A stretch of DNA of 12,488 nt from Acropora yongei (lineage: Eukaryota > Cnidaria > Anthozoa > Scleractinia > Acroporidae): the NCBI GenBank assembly GCA_014634225.1, contig BLFN01000966.1, forward strand, positions 2,315,774 to 2,328,261. The letters run 5' to 3'. Below are positions 1 through 9,178 of the stretch, piece by piece. The position numbers and the translations under genes were made by a program. The notes beneath the pieces were generated by a model. The model searched no databases and had not been told where the DNA came from. It saw only the letters and a program-made list of their open reading frames with translations. The first letter of the stretch is position 1, and every line of letters starts with the position of its first letter.

Positions 1-207
1 TTGTACCTTCACAACACTGCTAATGAAGAGCTGCAGGTCACAAAGGACGTTTGCTGTGTCGTACAGAAGGACAGGTTCAGTGAATCATACGCTGAACTTG
101 CCCGTATGATTTTGAGAGAAAACATTCTTCAATTGCCAGCAAATGATGTAAGAGGGGCTGAACATCTCTACATTGACATCCTCAGTTTCATTGAGGACTT
201 GTTTTGA
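1..207 (+). CDS. Unrecognised open frame, partial at left edge
   Basis: An open frame of 68 codons runs in from the window edge and ends at TGA 205-207. The composition looks protein-like, with mixed acidic and hydrophobic residues such as ARMILREN and LYIDILSFIEDLF. No family is recognised. The same frame continues less convincingly past the stop, with TAG at 217-219 and two TGA codons at 313-318, so it may be the decayed 3' end of a longer coding region or a terminal exon. There is no ATG at the left edge, so the true start lies outside the window. An AATAAA hexamer at 575-580 could be an unrelated polyadenylation-like signal. Chance openness cannot be excluded. Confidence 0.25.
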   Translation: MYLHNTANEELQVTKDVCCVVQKDRFSESYAELARMILRENILQLPANDVRGAEHLYIDILSFIEDLF

Positions 208-1264
208 AAAACACCCTAGAAGCAATTAAGTGAAGAGCGTTGGCAGGCTCTTAAAATGGGAGGGCATCCAAACACAAGAGATGTGGTCACAGTTGGGGAG
301 TTTCAGAAAGGATGATGACAGGCTCTTCGAAAAAGTCGTCTTCCAATTTTGCATTTCTTTGACGTTTTACAAACTCATCCATCATGTGAACTGTTTCAAC
401 TGTCCTTGATTTGGCACGAGCGGTATTTGTGATCATCGGCGAAAACCTTAAATTTTATCTTTGGAAAAGTACTTATTGGAATTGTCATTTCAGTAATATT
501 TCATTCAGTGTGCGATTTAAGTTGTTTACACTGGAATGGGCAAGACGCGTACATCACAATTGTGTTCTTTGTTTAATAAAAGCAAACAAGTCTAACTGAG
601 TCGTTTAACTTAAGAAAGAAACTGAAACTGAACGGTTGGTTTAAGGCATTAAAAAGTCTGAATAACTGAAACACCGTAAGTATTCTGAAATGTGAAAACT
701 CTGCAATTTAAGTTATAATTTGCATGCAAGATCTATATTAACGGTAATAAGAACGATTTTTAAGTGACAATTAAAAGTCTATCAAGTAAGCCATGATCAT
801 CGCATCACTTCACAATTAAAAGTTTGTTTATCAAAACGGCACAGTGGACTCTAGAAAGGCACAATGTCTGCGGATCCATAGAGTTTTAAGTCAGTTATCA
901 TTAAGATCCCAGATGGAACTATCTCGTATTTCAAATTTTTTTCGAATTTCAAATTATTTTGCATCTCTGAATATTACTGGTAAATTCTGGGGAGAATTAA
1001 TCTACAAAAACAAGTCTGTGATTTGTTTTCATTGCAAATGTTTGCTTTGGTAAAAGGGATCTTATAAAACTATTAAAAGAAAGCTGTTTCACCATCTCAC
1101 AATTATAGTTCATGTATTTATCTGCGCACCAATGCCAATGTTATCCACTGGCATTTGATGCGACCTTTAGACTTTTGTACCATTGTTTTGGTATGGTGTT
1201 TCATCTAGTCGTTTTGCTTCCTCTCACCTAGTTTCAAACGGCTGTACTATTTCTACCTTTATAA
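208..1264. other. Gene-poor AT-rich interval
   Basis: About 1 kb of AT-rich sequence with only short, compositionally random open frames on either strand. I see no conserved motif, RNA gene, satellite or transposon end. An AATAAA hexamer lies at 575-580. It reads as intergenic or intronic DNA. Confidence 0.5.
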
Positions 1265-1717
1265 ATGCTAGGAAATGTTGCCCACAGTATTTTATTTGCA
1301 ATACATGAATTCATTGAGACCCTCGATGCTGACACAATAAAAAAGATATGCATGAGAAGCCTTCAACGAGGAGTTGGAAGCATGGATTTTGTTGATTCTT
1401 TGCTTATAATGGAAGATGACAAGACAAATGATGAGTTGGATGCTGTGCCTTTAGAAGCCTCTGAAGCCCCTATAAGGGCAGTAGCCCAAGCAATTCCATG
1501 TAATTCAATCCACACACCCGCATGTTTCTGCTGATATCCCACCCCCACCTAGACCTGCAGAAGAGCCCTTGCCAGATTGGTGCTAATGTGGGAACTGTCG
1601 TACCATGCCACAAGAAATAGAAAATATTTGCTGCAAAAATAAGAATTGCAAAGCAACAAAAAGAAGATTTGCAAAACTTTGCCTGAGAGAACGCTAAGAG
1701 CTTGTCAGTTTTATCTG
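1265..1717 (+). pseudogene. P2X7 C-terminal-like cysteine-domain fragment (decayed)
   Basis: An open frame at 1265-1534 is followed, one frame over from about 1503, by a proline-rich stretch (DIPPPPRPAEEPLPDWC) and then CGNC, MPQEIENICC and a further Cys before a basic RRFAKLCL tail. The pattern WCxCGxC, MPxxxExxCC, C is the zinc-binding signature of the P2X purinoceptor 7 cytoplasmic C-terminal domain. In cnidarians this domain also occurs in many predicted proteins that are not channels. No transmembrane segment is visible, so this is the domain alone. Damage seen: a frameshift around 1500, TAA at 1584-1586 inside the WCxC motif, and TAA at 1695-1697. A GTAAAT sequence at 1718 could be a splice donor ending the exon at 1717. 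The assignment of the first 80 codons to the same gene is inference; the cysteine domain is the firm part. Confidence 0.6.
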
Positions 1718-1951
1718 GTAAATTTCATTTTAGTCTCTAGGCTACATTTGTACAATTATCTAGTAGTGTGACAGATTTTCATCTGATATATGAGGATCTA
1801 CAGATACTTTCTGGATGGCCCTAGTAGAAATTTGTTGAGTTTCAATTTTTTTTTGTTAAGGCATCAGACATCATTCCTTGCAAAATCAGACTTCCTTCAA
1901 GCAGGTTTAATTCAATAAATAATTTGGTTTTATAAGCCTGCAAATGATTCA

Positions 1952-2473
1952 TTATACACATGAAAAAAGTATAATGAAACATGAGAGGATAATGATAAAC
2001 TTTGAAGAGGTCTCCTTAAATCTAGTTTTGGCTCTTTGTGCAGCAAAGAGCTCTTTCGAGCTTTGTGGGGGCACCTGACCAATATTTGGTGAAATGCTAG
2101 AGGGGTCATCCTCAGATAAACTGACATGCCGTGTGATGCTCTTCAGGTGTGCGAATCTCCTCCTGAAGATCATGGCCATAAGAAGTGGGATTTGGTTGTA
2201 TCCTTTGTTCACCTTAACCACCTTGCAATTCCAATTGGGACTTACAGAGAGGCATCTTGATGATATATTCTCTGTGACCAAGAGCTCAGTAAACCAAGTT
2301 TACATAACCTGAATCCATTTCTTAGCTCTCGCTTTCAAGGAGTCATTACTTCGCTGGTCATCAAAAGAAGAGGTCAGGGTGCACATGCCTTCTTCTTTCT
2401 CCAAATACCCTAACACTAGAATAATAATAGACTGTATGGAGTTCTTTATTGAAAAGCCCTCTTCCCCAAGCGC

Positions 2474-2482
<9 letters not shown>
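1952..2482 (-). pseudogene. Unrecognised minus-strand coding remnant
   Basis: Reading the minus strand from about 2482 down to 1952, one frame stays open for roughly 175 codons apart from a single TAA near 2309. It has a protein-like texture: TSSFDDQRSNDSLKARAKKW before the stop, then NWNCKVVKVNKGYNQIPLL, MAMIFRRRFAHLKSITRHV and SEDDPSSISPNIGQVPPQSS. The upstream end runs directly into the (ATC)n repeat at 2476-2502, beyond which this frame is lost. I do not recognise the family. The mixed charged and hydrophobic pattern and the length in AT-rich DNA argue for descent from a real exon. It lies on the same strand as the YqaJ gene but downstream of that gene's own stop, so it is probably separate. 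Confidence 0.4.

Positions 2483-2502
<20 letters not shown>
2476..2502. repeat. (ATC)9 microsatellite
   Basis: Nine uninterrupted ATC units. On the minus strand they would read as poly-Asp inside a short spurious frame. The repeat abuts the 5' end of the minus-strand coding remnant. Confidence 0.95.
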
Positions 2503-2504
<2 letters not shown>

Positions 2505-3195
2505 GCTTTAATGAAAACGGTATCACTTCAATAACATTGCTCTTCCAGTGGGCCGTGTTAAAATAGTAACACAAGATCACATATATAATATTAAATAAAA
2601 TAAATAATAAATCTAATATTACTAATAACACTACGTAATAATAATACTTACTGGTGCTTGCAATTTAAGACAAAATGAAATAACTTTGCTTTAAACTGGG
2701 ACAACTAGAAAGAAGGTCTAAGTTATGAAACAGTTAGGCACAATTAATGTCTGACCTAAAAACAACTTTACTTTATTGATTAGTAACAGAGACCAAACAT
2801 TTTGTGCAGCAATTATTTTGCTATTCTATACTGTTATTAATCTGTGCAGCAGACCCAAGAAACTTTATCGTGGAAGGAAGGGAAATATGAGAGTTAGAGC
2901 CAGAGCCAACCATGATTTTAATAGGTGTTGTTTTCTTTCCATTATCTTTATCCATTTCATTAGTAATAGTTGGCAGGATATACAAATTTCAAGAATGTAC
3001 AAGATATCAGAATACTATTGCAGCAATCACACAATTTTGAGTTGGGTAACAAATCAGAAATCAGTGACATGTAATAAACACAAGTGTCTTCTTATTCAAA
3101 GATTTGAATCAATGATTCAAGCTAAAATATTAACAAATGGAGATTATTTCATGACCAAAAGGAAAAAATTAAGTAAATACATGCATAAGATAAAT
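2503..3195. other. AT-rich interval without supported genes
   Basis: Very AT-rich, including a low-complexity TAATAA-type tract around 2580-2650. A 141-codon plus-strand frame at 2776-3201 is open, but it has no recognisable motif and a composition typical of translated AT-rich noise, so it is not called as a gene. The interval is the 3' flank of the minus-strand YqaJ gene. Confidence 0.5.
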
Positions 3196-5114
3196 TCATG
3201 ACAGTTGCTTGTATATTTTTTGGGTCAACAGCTCTGGCACTAAATAATCTTTATAAGAGGTTGTCAACTTTTTTAACATGGCTTCCCAGAAGTCTCTATT
3301 GAACTCAACTTCAACAATCATGATTCCCTTGTTAGTGTAAATAATTAAATCTGCCATTAACAGACCAGTTGTAGAAAGTTCACCTTGGATTTGGTAATAC
3401 CATTTTGTTTCTCTCATAAGATGATACTTTCCGTCTACTTTATGTACATATTCAGATGCAACAATGTGAAGGGCAGACTACGTTTAGAAAAAAGACTTTT
3501 TACCTCAATTACCCTCTTTGCACAGCAGAGGCAATGACACATTAACAACAAAGCCACTTTTGTAGATAACCAATCCCTTGTGCTTTTCCTGAAGCTTTTT
3601 TAAGAACAAGTCTAATGCCGAGTTCTCTTTTTCATGCCCCCATCTAAATTGCTCTGTTTGCTTTTCTGGTGGAAGGGGATAATAATTTAAAAATTCTTTT
3701 TAAATGTTATCCTTGTTTGTGTTCTCCCGAAGGTGACAGATTCGATAAAATTTTGAGCCTGTAAGTCTTCCTGTTCTCTGCTTTGTCCAAAAATCAGTGT
3801 GCCCCTGGTTCTTTTTTTCCTCACAGATCACATCAGCTTGCTTTTGCGTTACTGCTATTTCCTCAAAGAATTGGGACACTTTCTCCGCATCCGCTGATTC
3901 AATAGGGCCACATTCGGGAACTAATCTATCTCTAATTTCAGAAACTGTGAAAATCTCAACACCCTCTACTTCTTTCACATAATCGACATGTTGGTCTGCG
4001 CTGATGAATGATTGCAGAATTTATTCACTTATATTTGGAAGCTCAGGCTGAGGTAACACATGTAGAGCTATAGCACTACTGCAGACATTTTGCAAACCAT
4101 CTCTAAGCTTTCTGGAAAGTGTACTTGGATCAGGGTTCCTTGTTCCTGGTTCAAAATTTTGTACAATGCGCAAGTTTTCTTCCTTGTTTTCCATATTCCA
4201 ATTTTGTAAGTTTAAGGTTTTGTAATAAGCAGCAATTGGTGTTTGGTTTTGCACGTTTAATCCATTGACATTCACCTGATGTACAGGCCTTCACATCATT
4301 TATCTAAGCAGTGTGTTCAAGGTCAAACAAGACCGCAGCAACATGACAGCAGGTCCCATCTAAACTATGAATATCAAACAAGAAGTTCTTTTAACTTTGG
4401 TTAGCACAATATTTACTGCACATTCAAAAATGCTATCCAGTTATGAGAGGAAACAACTATTTTAAAAACTGAAAATAAAATACCTGTGAAAAATGAAATA
4501 TACTATGTCATAATACACATTCAACATAAATAAGCATAGTCAGTCTAAAACCTGAAAACGTGTTCAGGAGTCAGAATGGTACTGCGAATAATCTAATCGC
4601 ATTTTTTTTTACTGAAAACGTTTATCATGTATAAGAAACAGAAAAAGCACAAAAATGAACAAGTATGAATGTAGGTTCATACATATAATACCAACCCTCC
4701 TTTACAAGGACAAAATCCACTTTTTACAGCTCCGGATTTTTCCAGAATAACAAATCTATCGTATGTGGCTTTCTTTGTATCTGTTTTAGACTTTTCAGTT
4801 GGCAAAACTTTGAAGCAAAAAAAGCAATGTTCCATATCCTTCACCTTATACATTGAACTACCATTACATGACTATCTGCAAACATTTTATGCCCTTGCAA
4901 GATTTAAGCCCTGTATTCTTCCTCAGAACCAATTAAATACATATAGAGGTCGGCAAAAGTGGATCTTTGGTAATTTCATTTTTAAAGCTTTCTGGGCGAG
5001 CTCTACTAGTTCTGCTTTACGTTTTGCACGGCCTTGGTCGGAAACTTCTATTCCTGGCTTTGTCAGATACTCTTTCAACCAAGGAACATTTCTACCTTAG
5101 AATTGCTCCTCCAT
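3196..5114 (-). pseudogene. SAP-like / SWIM zinc finger / YqaJ-type exonuclease gene, broken
   Basis: The 5' exon (5114 to about 4941) encodes a SAP-like helix pair (VPWLKEYLTKPGIEV, then KRKAELVELAQKAL). The next exon (4871-4696) ends in CPCKG. A third (from 4364) gives LDGTCCHVAAVLFDLE, completing a CxC...CxH SWIM finger, followed by CTSGECQW. The YqaJ domain then follows: TKQRTGRLTGSKF (3700-3978), WGHEKENSALDLF, a frameshifted VIEVKS (3495-3512), then YYQIQGEL, DLIIYTNKG and FW...VPELL to the stop at 3196. YqaJ is a lambda-exonuclease-type PD-(D/E)XK nuclease, and SWIM and SAP modules bind DNA or protein. Damage: TAA 5097-5099, TAG 4304-4306, a frameshift near 4260, TAA 4021-4023, TAA 3700-3702, two frameshifts around 3420-3515, and loss of the block that should carry SPDG with the catalytic Asp. 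Similar genes are multicopy in cnidarians. The function is not known; the nuclease activity here is dead. Confidence 0.8.
4365..4695 (-). other. Intron splitting the SWIM zinc finger
   Basis: On the minus strand the donor GG^GTTGGTAT follows the CPCKG codons and the acceptor TTCATAG^T precedes LDGTCCHVAAV. Joining them (phase 2) restores an uninterrupted finger with normal spacing between CxC and CxH. The 331-bp length is ordinary. This shows a spliced gene rather than an intronless retrocopy. A second, weaker 69-bp intron is possible at 4872-4940 (donor GTATTT, acceptor AGATAG, phase 0). Confidence 0.6.
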
Positions 5115-5195
5115 CTTGAAAACTATTCCCTAAGCCTCGCTTTTGCATTCAAATTCACTAACAGTCTCTAGCGGCAAAACATATTGGAATTGGGC

Positions 5196-6600
5196 TATTA
5201 TAATATTAAAATTAACCAAGCTCTCAGCGATTCTGCAACAACTTCCAAAAAGTGAGGGGCATAGTGAAATCTTATGGTAATAAGTGTTATTTGGCAATTC
5301 CAGCGATCTGTGAATGGGATGTTCTTATATCTGATCCAAAAAGAAAGGTTAATGTTTTCAATGAGTACTTTGTGAGTCAAGCAACATTAACGATTCTGCT
5401 GAAATTCCCTTTCTACCTCTGTGGTCACCAGACTCTATATCTGCAATCACAACGGACGAACAGATGGTTCGTCACCTTTTATCTACAGTTTACACTTCAA
5501 AAGCATGTGGTTGTGATGGCATAAGCAACGAGATAATTAGATTTTGCTCTGAGGGCCTGTATAAGCCATTTACAAGTGTAATTAAAACTTCATTTCGGCT
5601 TGGTCAATATCCAAGTGCTTGGAAGCTTGCAAATGTTTTGCCTTTGTTTAAAAAAGATGATCGTCAGCTGACAACTAATTATCGCCCTGTTTCTTTATTG
5701 CCATCTTTATCTAAGATTTGTGAGGAAGTGGTCTTTTTTCATCTTTGTAATTTACTTTGCAAGATTGGTTTCTATTATAGATTTCAAAGTGGTTTCCGTC
5801 CAGGGGATTCCACTATTTTAAAAGTCGTTTATATTGTTCGTAAAATTTATGAAGCTCTTGAGGAGGACAGTGAGATGAGGGCAGTTTTCCTTGATACATC
5901 AAAGCGTTTGATAGAGTTTGGCATCGGGGTCTGATAGCTAACTTAACAACTATTGGGTTTTCAGGGGAATTTGTTGAAGTGGGTTATTAGTTACCTTTCT
6001 TGTCATAAACAAAGAGTGATAATTGAAGGAGTGCATTCCGATTGGTGTAACATCGATGCTGGTGTCCCTCAGTTCATCTTCCATTGATCTTAAATAATAA
6101 TATCACGAAGGACATGACAGTTCATGAACATCTTGGCTTGACTTTGTATTCTAACTTGTCTTGGCGAGTGCATATTCTGAAAATTCAACCTCCTGAAGCC
6201 ATTGAAATGTAAATTGAACCATAATACACTGGAAGTCTTATTCAAATCCTTGGTGCGTTCATCCTTGGAATACGGTGATGTGGTTTGGGATGGATGTTCT
6301 CAACCTGATAGTAACTTATTAGAAAGCTTACAATTAGAAGGCGGAAGGGTTGTAACTGGTGTTTTGAAAGGAACAAACTGGGTATCTCTTTTAAAAGAAC
6401 TTTCTTGAGTCGATCTTAGTGTTAGAAGAAAATTTCATAAGCTCAGTTTGATGTATAAAATAGTATTTAAGTTAGCACCTGATTCTGTTTCTGACATCAT
6501 CCCGTTTCTGCGCACACCTGCTTCTGCAGTCACTTGCAGTGATGAAATACAACAAAAAAAATCTAAAAAGGTTGCCCATCTAGTCACTTTGTGCACCTAA
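5196..6600 (+). pseudogene. Jockey/CR1-type LINE ORF2 remnant, RT core deleted
   Basis: The remnant starts in the linker before the RT domain. The pieces are YGNK..IPAI, SDPKRKVNVFNEYFVSQ (5252 onward), then from 5464 SKACGCDGIS, WKLANVLPLFKKDD, NYRPVSLLPSLSKICEEVV and QSGFRPGDST, then motif A FLDTSK (Asp at 5893-5895). One base is lost about position 5905, so FDRVWH continues in another frame to GVPQ (6061-6072). There the sequence jumps to HEHLGLTLYSNLSW and the C-terminal LVRSSLEYGDVVWDGC, RRKFHKLSLMYKI region (6202-6520). Motif C (FADD) and its surroundings are missing. Known family role: target-primed reverse transcription. The 5' endonuclease part is absent (5' truncation). Further frameshifts lie near 5253 and 5385. 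The clade is judged from motif texture only. Confidence 0.85.
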
Positions 6601-6745
6601 AATCAGCGTCAAAATGCACCACAAGACTTTAAAACATCTGCTACCGCAGTCACTTGTGCTCATAATCAATGATAACATTCAAAGAAGGAACGCAACATAT
6701 CTGCTCACACAGTCATCTGTGCACAAAATAAAAAAATACTTGAAG
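6512..6745. repeat. Degenerate tandem repeat, four copies
   Basis: A motif close to GCAGTCACTTGTGC, preceded by ATCTGCT, recurs at 6527, 6581, 6647 and 6710, i.e. spaced 54, 66 and 63 bp. The flanking AT-rich arms diverge. It follows directly on the LINE C-terminal coding region, so it may be the 3' UTR or tail of that element, or a small satellite. The period and origin are read by eye. Confidence 0.5.
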
Positions 6746-6759
6746 TGCCTATGAAACGA

Positions 6760-8868
6760 CATTTTTTTGCCCTTGTATCAGGCCTTTGTATCCCCACCGG
6801 AGTGGGGATGGCCGGTTCACGGGCGATTGTGTAGCTTTTCCAAGTCAACACCTGCTTGACCAGATCTACAATCTTATCATGCTGGGCAATACGTGAAGTG
6901 TGAGTTTTGGGACACACCTGTAAGATATGCCCCAAGGACTCTGTCCTGCCACAGCAGTCGCAAGATGACGAGGCCTGAGATCGGCCTCGAGATGTCCTTA
7001 ACGCGGTACCAATCAGGTTCCCTCGGACCTTTATGGCAGCAATATATGAATGCGTGGTGTTCGAAGCACGGCCACTACTCACCTGCTTTACCCAGCGGTG
7101 ACACTTGGGAAGATGAAAGTCATCTCACGTCCATTCAGGGTCGTCTGGTAGGTCTGCCAGGCCCAGCCTGCGCTGGCTGATACTGTACTTAGCTTTGCAG
7201 CAATCACAGGATCCGGCAATGCGTCCAATCTACTCGGGCGCTTAACCCACATGAGTGGTACAATGGCTCATGGAGAAGGACCCCCAAACCTCCCATAACC
7301 ACAAGAGCGTGGACATAGGGGACAGGGTATCCTTTGGCAATTTCAACCACGTTGGTAAGGCAGATCGCAAAGTCCAATCAAGCCATTTCAGATAATTAGC
7401 CGATGTGGGGGCAAGAGCCAGTTGGTGCTGACATTTAGGCAAAAGATGGTATGTTGCGATGTATAGCCTCTGTTGGAGTTCGAGAGGGGCCAACGAAATA
7501 CTGGTCAAGCCATCCCTAAGCATACCTGCAACATTCGCCTTAGTACAACAGGGAGACACGTCTACTTCGATGTACCTATAGACTTGACTCACCAAAACTG
7601 CTGGGATTCTCTCTCGCTATCCAAGATAGGGAAGTGGATTAACAATCCACTTCTTCGCTTTGCTGTCTATGTCGAGGCACAGGGACGCTGACTTCCCCTG
7701 CGGGCCAGAGCTGATGCTCAAGCCACACAGGGAGAGCTGGGTTTCCAGCTCTGGAGCCAGCGCCTGCAACCCACCAGGGGCTACGGCGAACAATGCAATG
7801 TCGTCTGCAAATGCGCCATGGTTGACTCTCAGCCCCACCACTTCGCATCCAAGGCTGGGGTCCAAGCCGGCTAGACAGATATCAATAGCGGGGTGGAAAA
7901 GGTGGACGCTTAGGGGACACCCTTGCCCAACTTAATGGGGTCGCTTCTTTCTGGGCCTATCCTCAGGGTAGTTATCACGTCACTATACAGCTCGCGGATG
8001 TACCCCAAGAGCGGTGGAGGTACTCTCAGGCGCAAGACTGCCACCAAGATCGACTGGTGCGAGACAGAGTTAACACGTTCTTCACGTCCACAAAGGCCAG
8101 GTTAAGTGGCCTGATGACTGCCTGGATGAACCAAACCGAGTCAGCAACGCTGTCTCCAGTGCGAAATGCCTTCTGGCGGGTATTGAATGGAAGTGAAACT
8201 TCCATTCACTCTGTGAGAATCCGGTGAAAGCCCCTCACCACGATGTCAGACATTATTATGGGTCGGTACTTCGCCAGATCTCCTGCTCCCTCGCACTTCA
8301 TGAGCAGCACAGTCAGCTGTCTCAGCAGGTATACAGTCATCAGCCGAAATGGCCTCCAAGTCCAACAACTTTCTGCCGTATGGAGCTGGCGCGCCATCCT
8401 TCATCTTCTGAGGGCCCTCACAACGTCCTCAGATGTAATAGGATATAACGGGTCTCAGTGCACCTCTCCTATAGTGGGAGGGGACTGATGGGGTCTCGTA
8501 GAGATCACGCCAAAATGGCTCCTGAACGGACAAGGGTAGAGAGGCTGGGGGCTCACGCTAAATCCCTGCGATGACCTCCTGCGCACAGTGTGTACTATCC
8601 AGGCCTTGTAGTTGGAGTCTACAGCCTCTCTCACCCAGTCGGATGGTTTGCTCCTCTAGTTGGATGGTTTGCCTGGCTCAATGTCGTCGAGCCGAGGCCT
8701 GTCCCGTATGATCCCCAATTCCTCCACCGCCGTTTTGAGATTGGCCACCCAATCATGGGTCCACTCTTCCGAGCTCGCCTGTTGGGCTTCAGACGCCAGA
8801 GAGGGTCCTTCGGATGGCAATGATGATGCGCCGTGATGCCTTCTAGTGTTGGTACTTAGAGTCATCAA
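6760..8868 (-). pseudogene. R2-like LINE polyprotein remnant, lacking C-terminal endonuclease
   Basis: Reading 5' to 3' on the minus strand: a low-similarity N-terminal part (8868-8656), SEDVVRALRK, DLAKYRPIIMSDIVVRGFHRIL (up to 8206; split here by a neighbouring-frame change), RT motif A region LAFVDVKN, VSHQSILV, VPPPLLGYIRELYSD, a frameshifted GQGCPLS, motif C FADD at 7800-7811 with GGLQ after it, then APLELQQRLYIATYHLLPK, LKWLD and WLKLPKD (7242-7595). The last block (6705-7082) has IAAIKVRGN, a perfect CX2CX7HX4C finger at 6912-6962, and REPAIPTPVGIQRPD, where R2-clade proteins enter their restriction-like endonuclease. The rest of that endonuclease is missing. Several frameshifts and a TGA after HRILTE inactivate it. 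R2-clade elements are often site-specific (rDNA), but no rDNA is seen here. The DNA is markedly GC-richer than its flanks. Confidence 0.82.
8637..8678. repeat. Two-copy 21-bp tandem duplication
   Basis: Units 8637-8657 and 8658-8678 share GGATGGTTTGC in register. They lie at the end of the N-terminal open stretch of the R2-like remnant, where they insert extra codons and probably contribute to the frame loss. Confidence 0.6.
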
Positions 8869-8870
8869 CA

Positions 8871-8939
8871 GTATTCTATTCTACAACACTCTCATGTCAT
8901 GCTCAATTAACATAAGATATGGGGGAAATTATTGATCCA
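8871..8939. repeat. 69-bp direct repeat, copy 1
   Basis: Matches 9157-9225 at 65 of 69 positions by hand alignment, with no gaps. It starts GTATTCTATTCTACAACACT and ends GGGGGAAATTATTGATCCA. It abuts the 5' end of the R2-like remnant. Confidence 0.9.
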
Positions 8940-9156
8940 GCGGGCTAGGTGAAGAGCTGTAACATAAGTATAAGGGCGACCGAACCGCATGACTTGTCGG
9001 GGGCAGGTGGTTGGGCCATCCTTTACTCTGGTTGTCTGCTGGAAGGAAACTGAGCAAGAAACGAGTGTTTTCCATCCTATTTATGCAGGCCTGGTGCTAT
9101 TTAAGCATTATAATAACTTATCTAATTATCGCATCTCATTAGGAGTGTTGTGAATA
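8940..9156. other. Unique segment between the direct repeats, possible LTR-like or MITE-like unit
   Basis: 217 bp with no open frame of note. Read on the minus strand it contains a TATA-like GCATAAATAGG. It is enclosed by near-identical 69-bp repeats. On the minus strand each repeat has a stretch ending GGGAG or GAGAG just before TGTTGTAGAATAG, which could mark a polypurine tract and the TG of an LTR. This is an inference only; no matching CA end or primer-binding site was identified. Confidence 0.3.
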
Positions 9157-9178
9157 GTATTCTATTCTACAACACTCC
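9142..9178. repeat. 16-bp-arm palindrome
   Basis: GGAGTGTTGTGAATAG, loop TATT, then CTATTC-T-ACAACACTCC: the arms are complementary over 16 bp with one bulged T. It overlaps the start of the second 69-bp direct repeat. Copy 1 of the repeat lacks the left arm, so the hairpin exists only here. Confidence 0.85.

Noticed and set aside
2446..2631. Minus-strand frame with a poly-Asp tract
   Set aside because: The Asp run is only the (ATC)9 microsatellite, and the remainder is AT-rich hydrophobic translation with no motif.
2776..3201. 141-codon plus-strand open frame
   Set aside because: The longest frame in an AT-rich stretch, but without motifs, and rich in Ile, Ser, Lys and Asn as expected from translated AT-rich noise. 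No start context or homology is recognised.
4872..4940. 69-bp second intron of the YqaJ gene
   Set aside because: GT/AG ends and phase 0 fit, but the length is very short and the sequence is decayed, so it is mentioned only as a possibility.
4765..5100. 111-codon plus-strand open frame
   Set aside because: It is antisense to the SAP-like and SWIM exons of the minus-strand YqaJ gene, which show real motifs.
6512..6745. Possible CRISPR-like array
   Set aside because: The repeats are strongly degenerate and only four, with uneven 54-66 bp spacing, in a metazoan context next to a LINE tail.
7473..8488. Several plus-strand frames of 60-91 codons
   Set aside because: All lie opposite the R2-like minus-strand RT, whose conserved blocks explain the openness in this GC-rich DNA.
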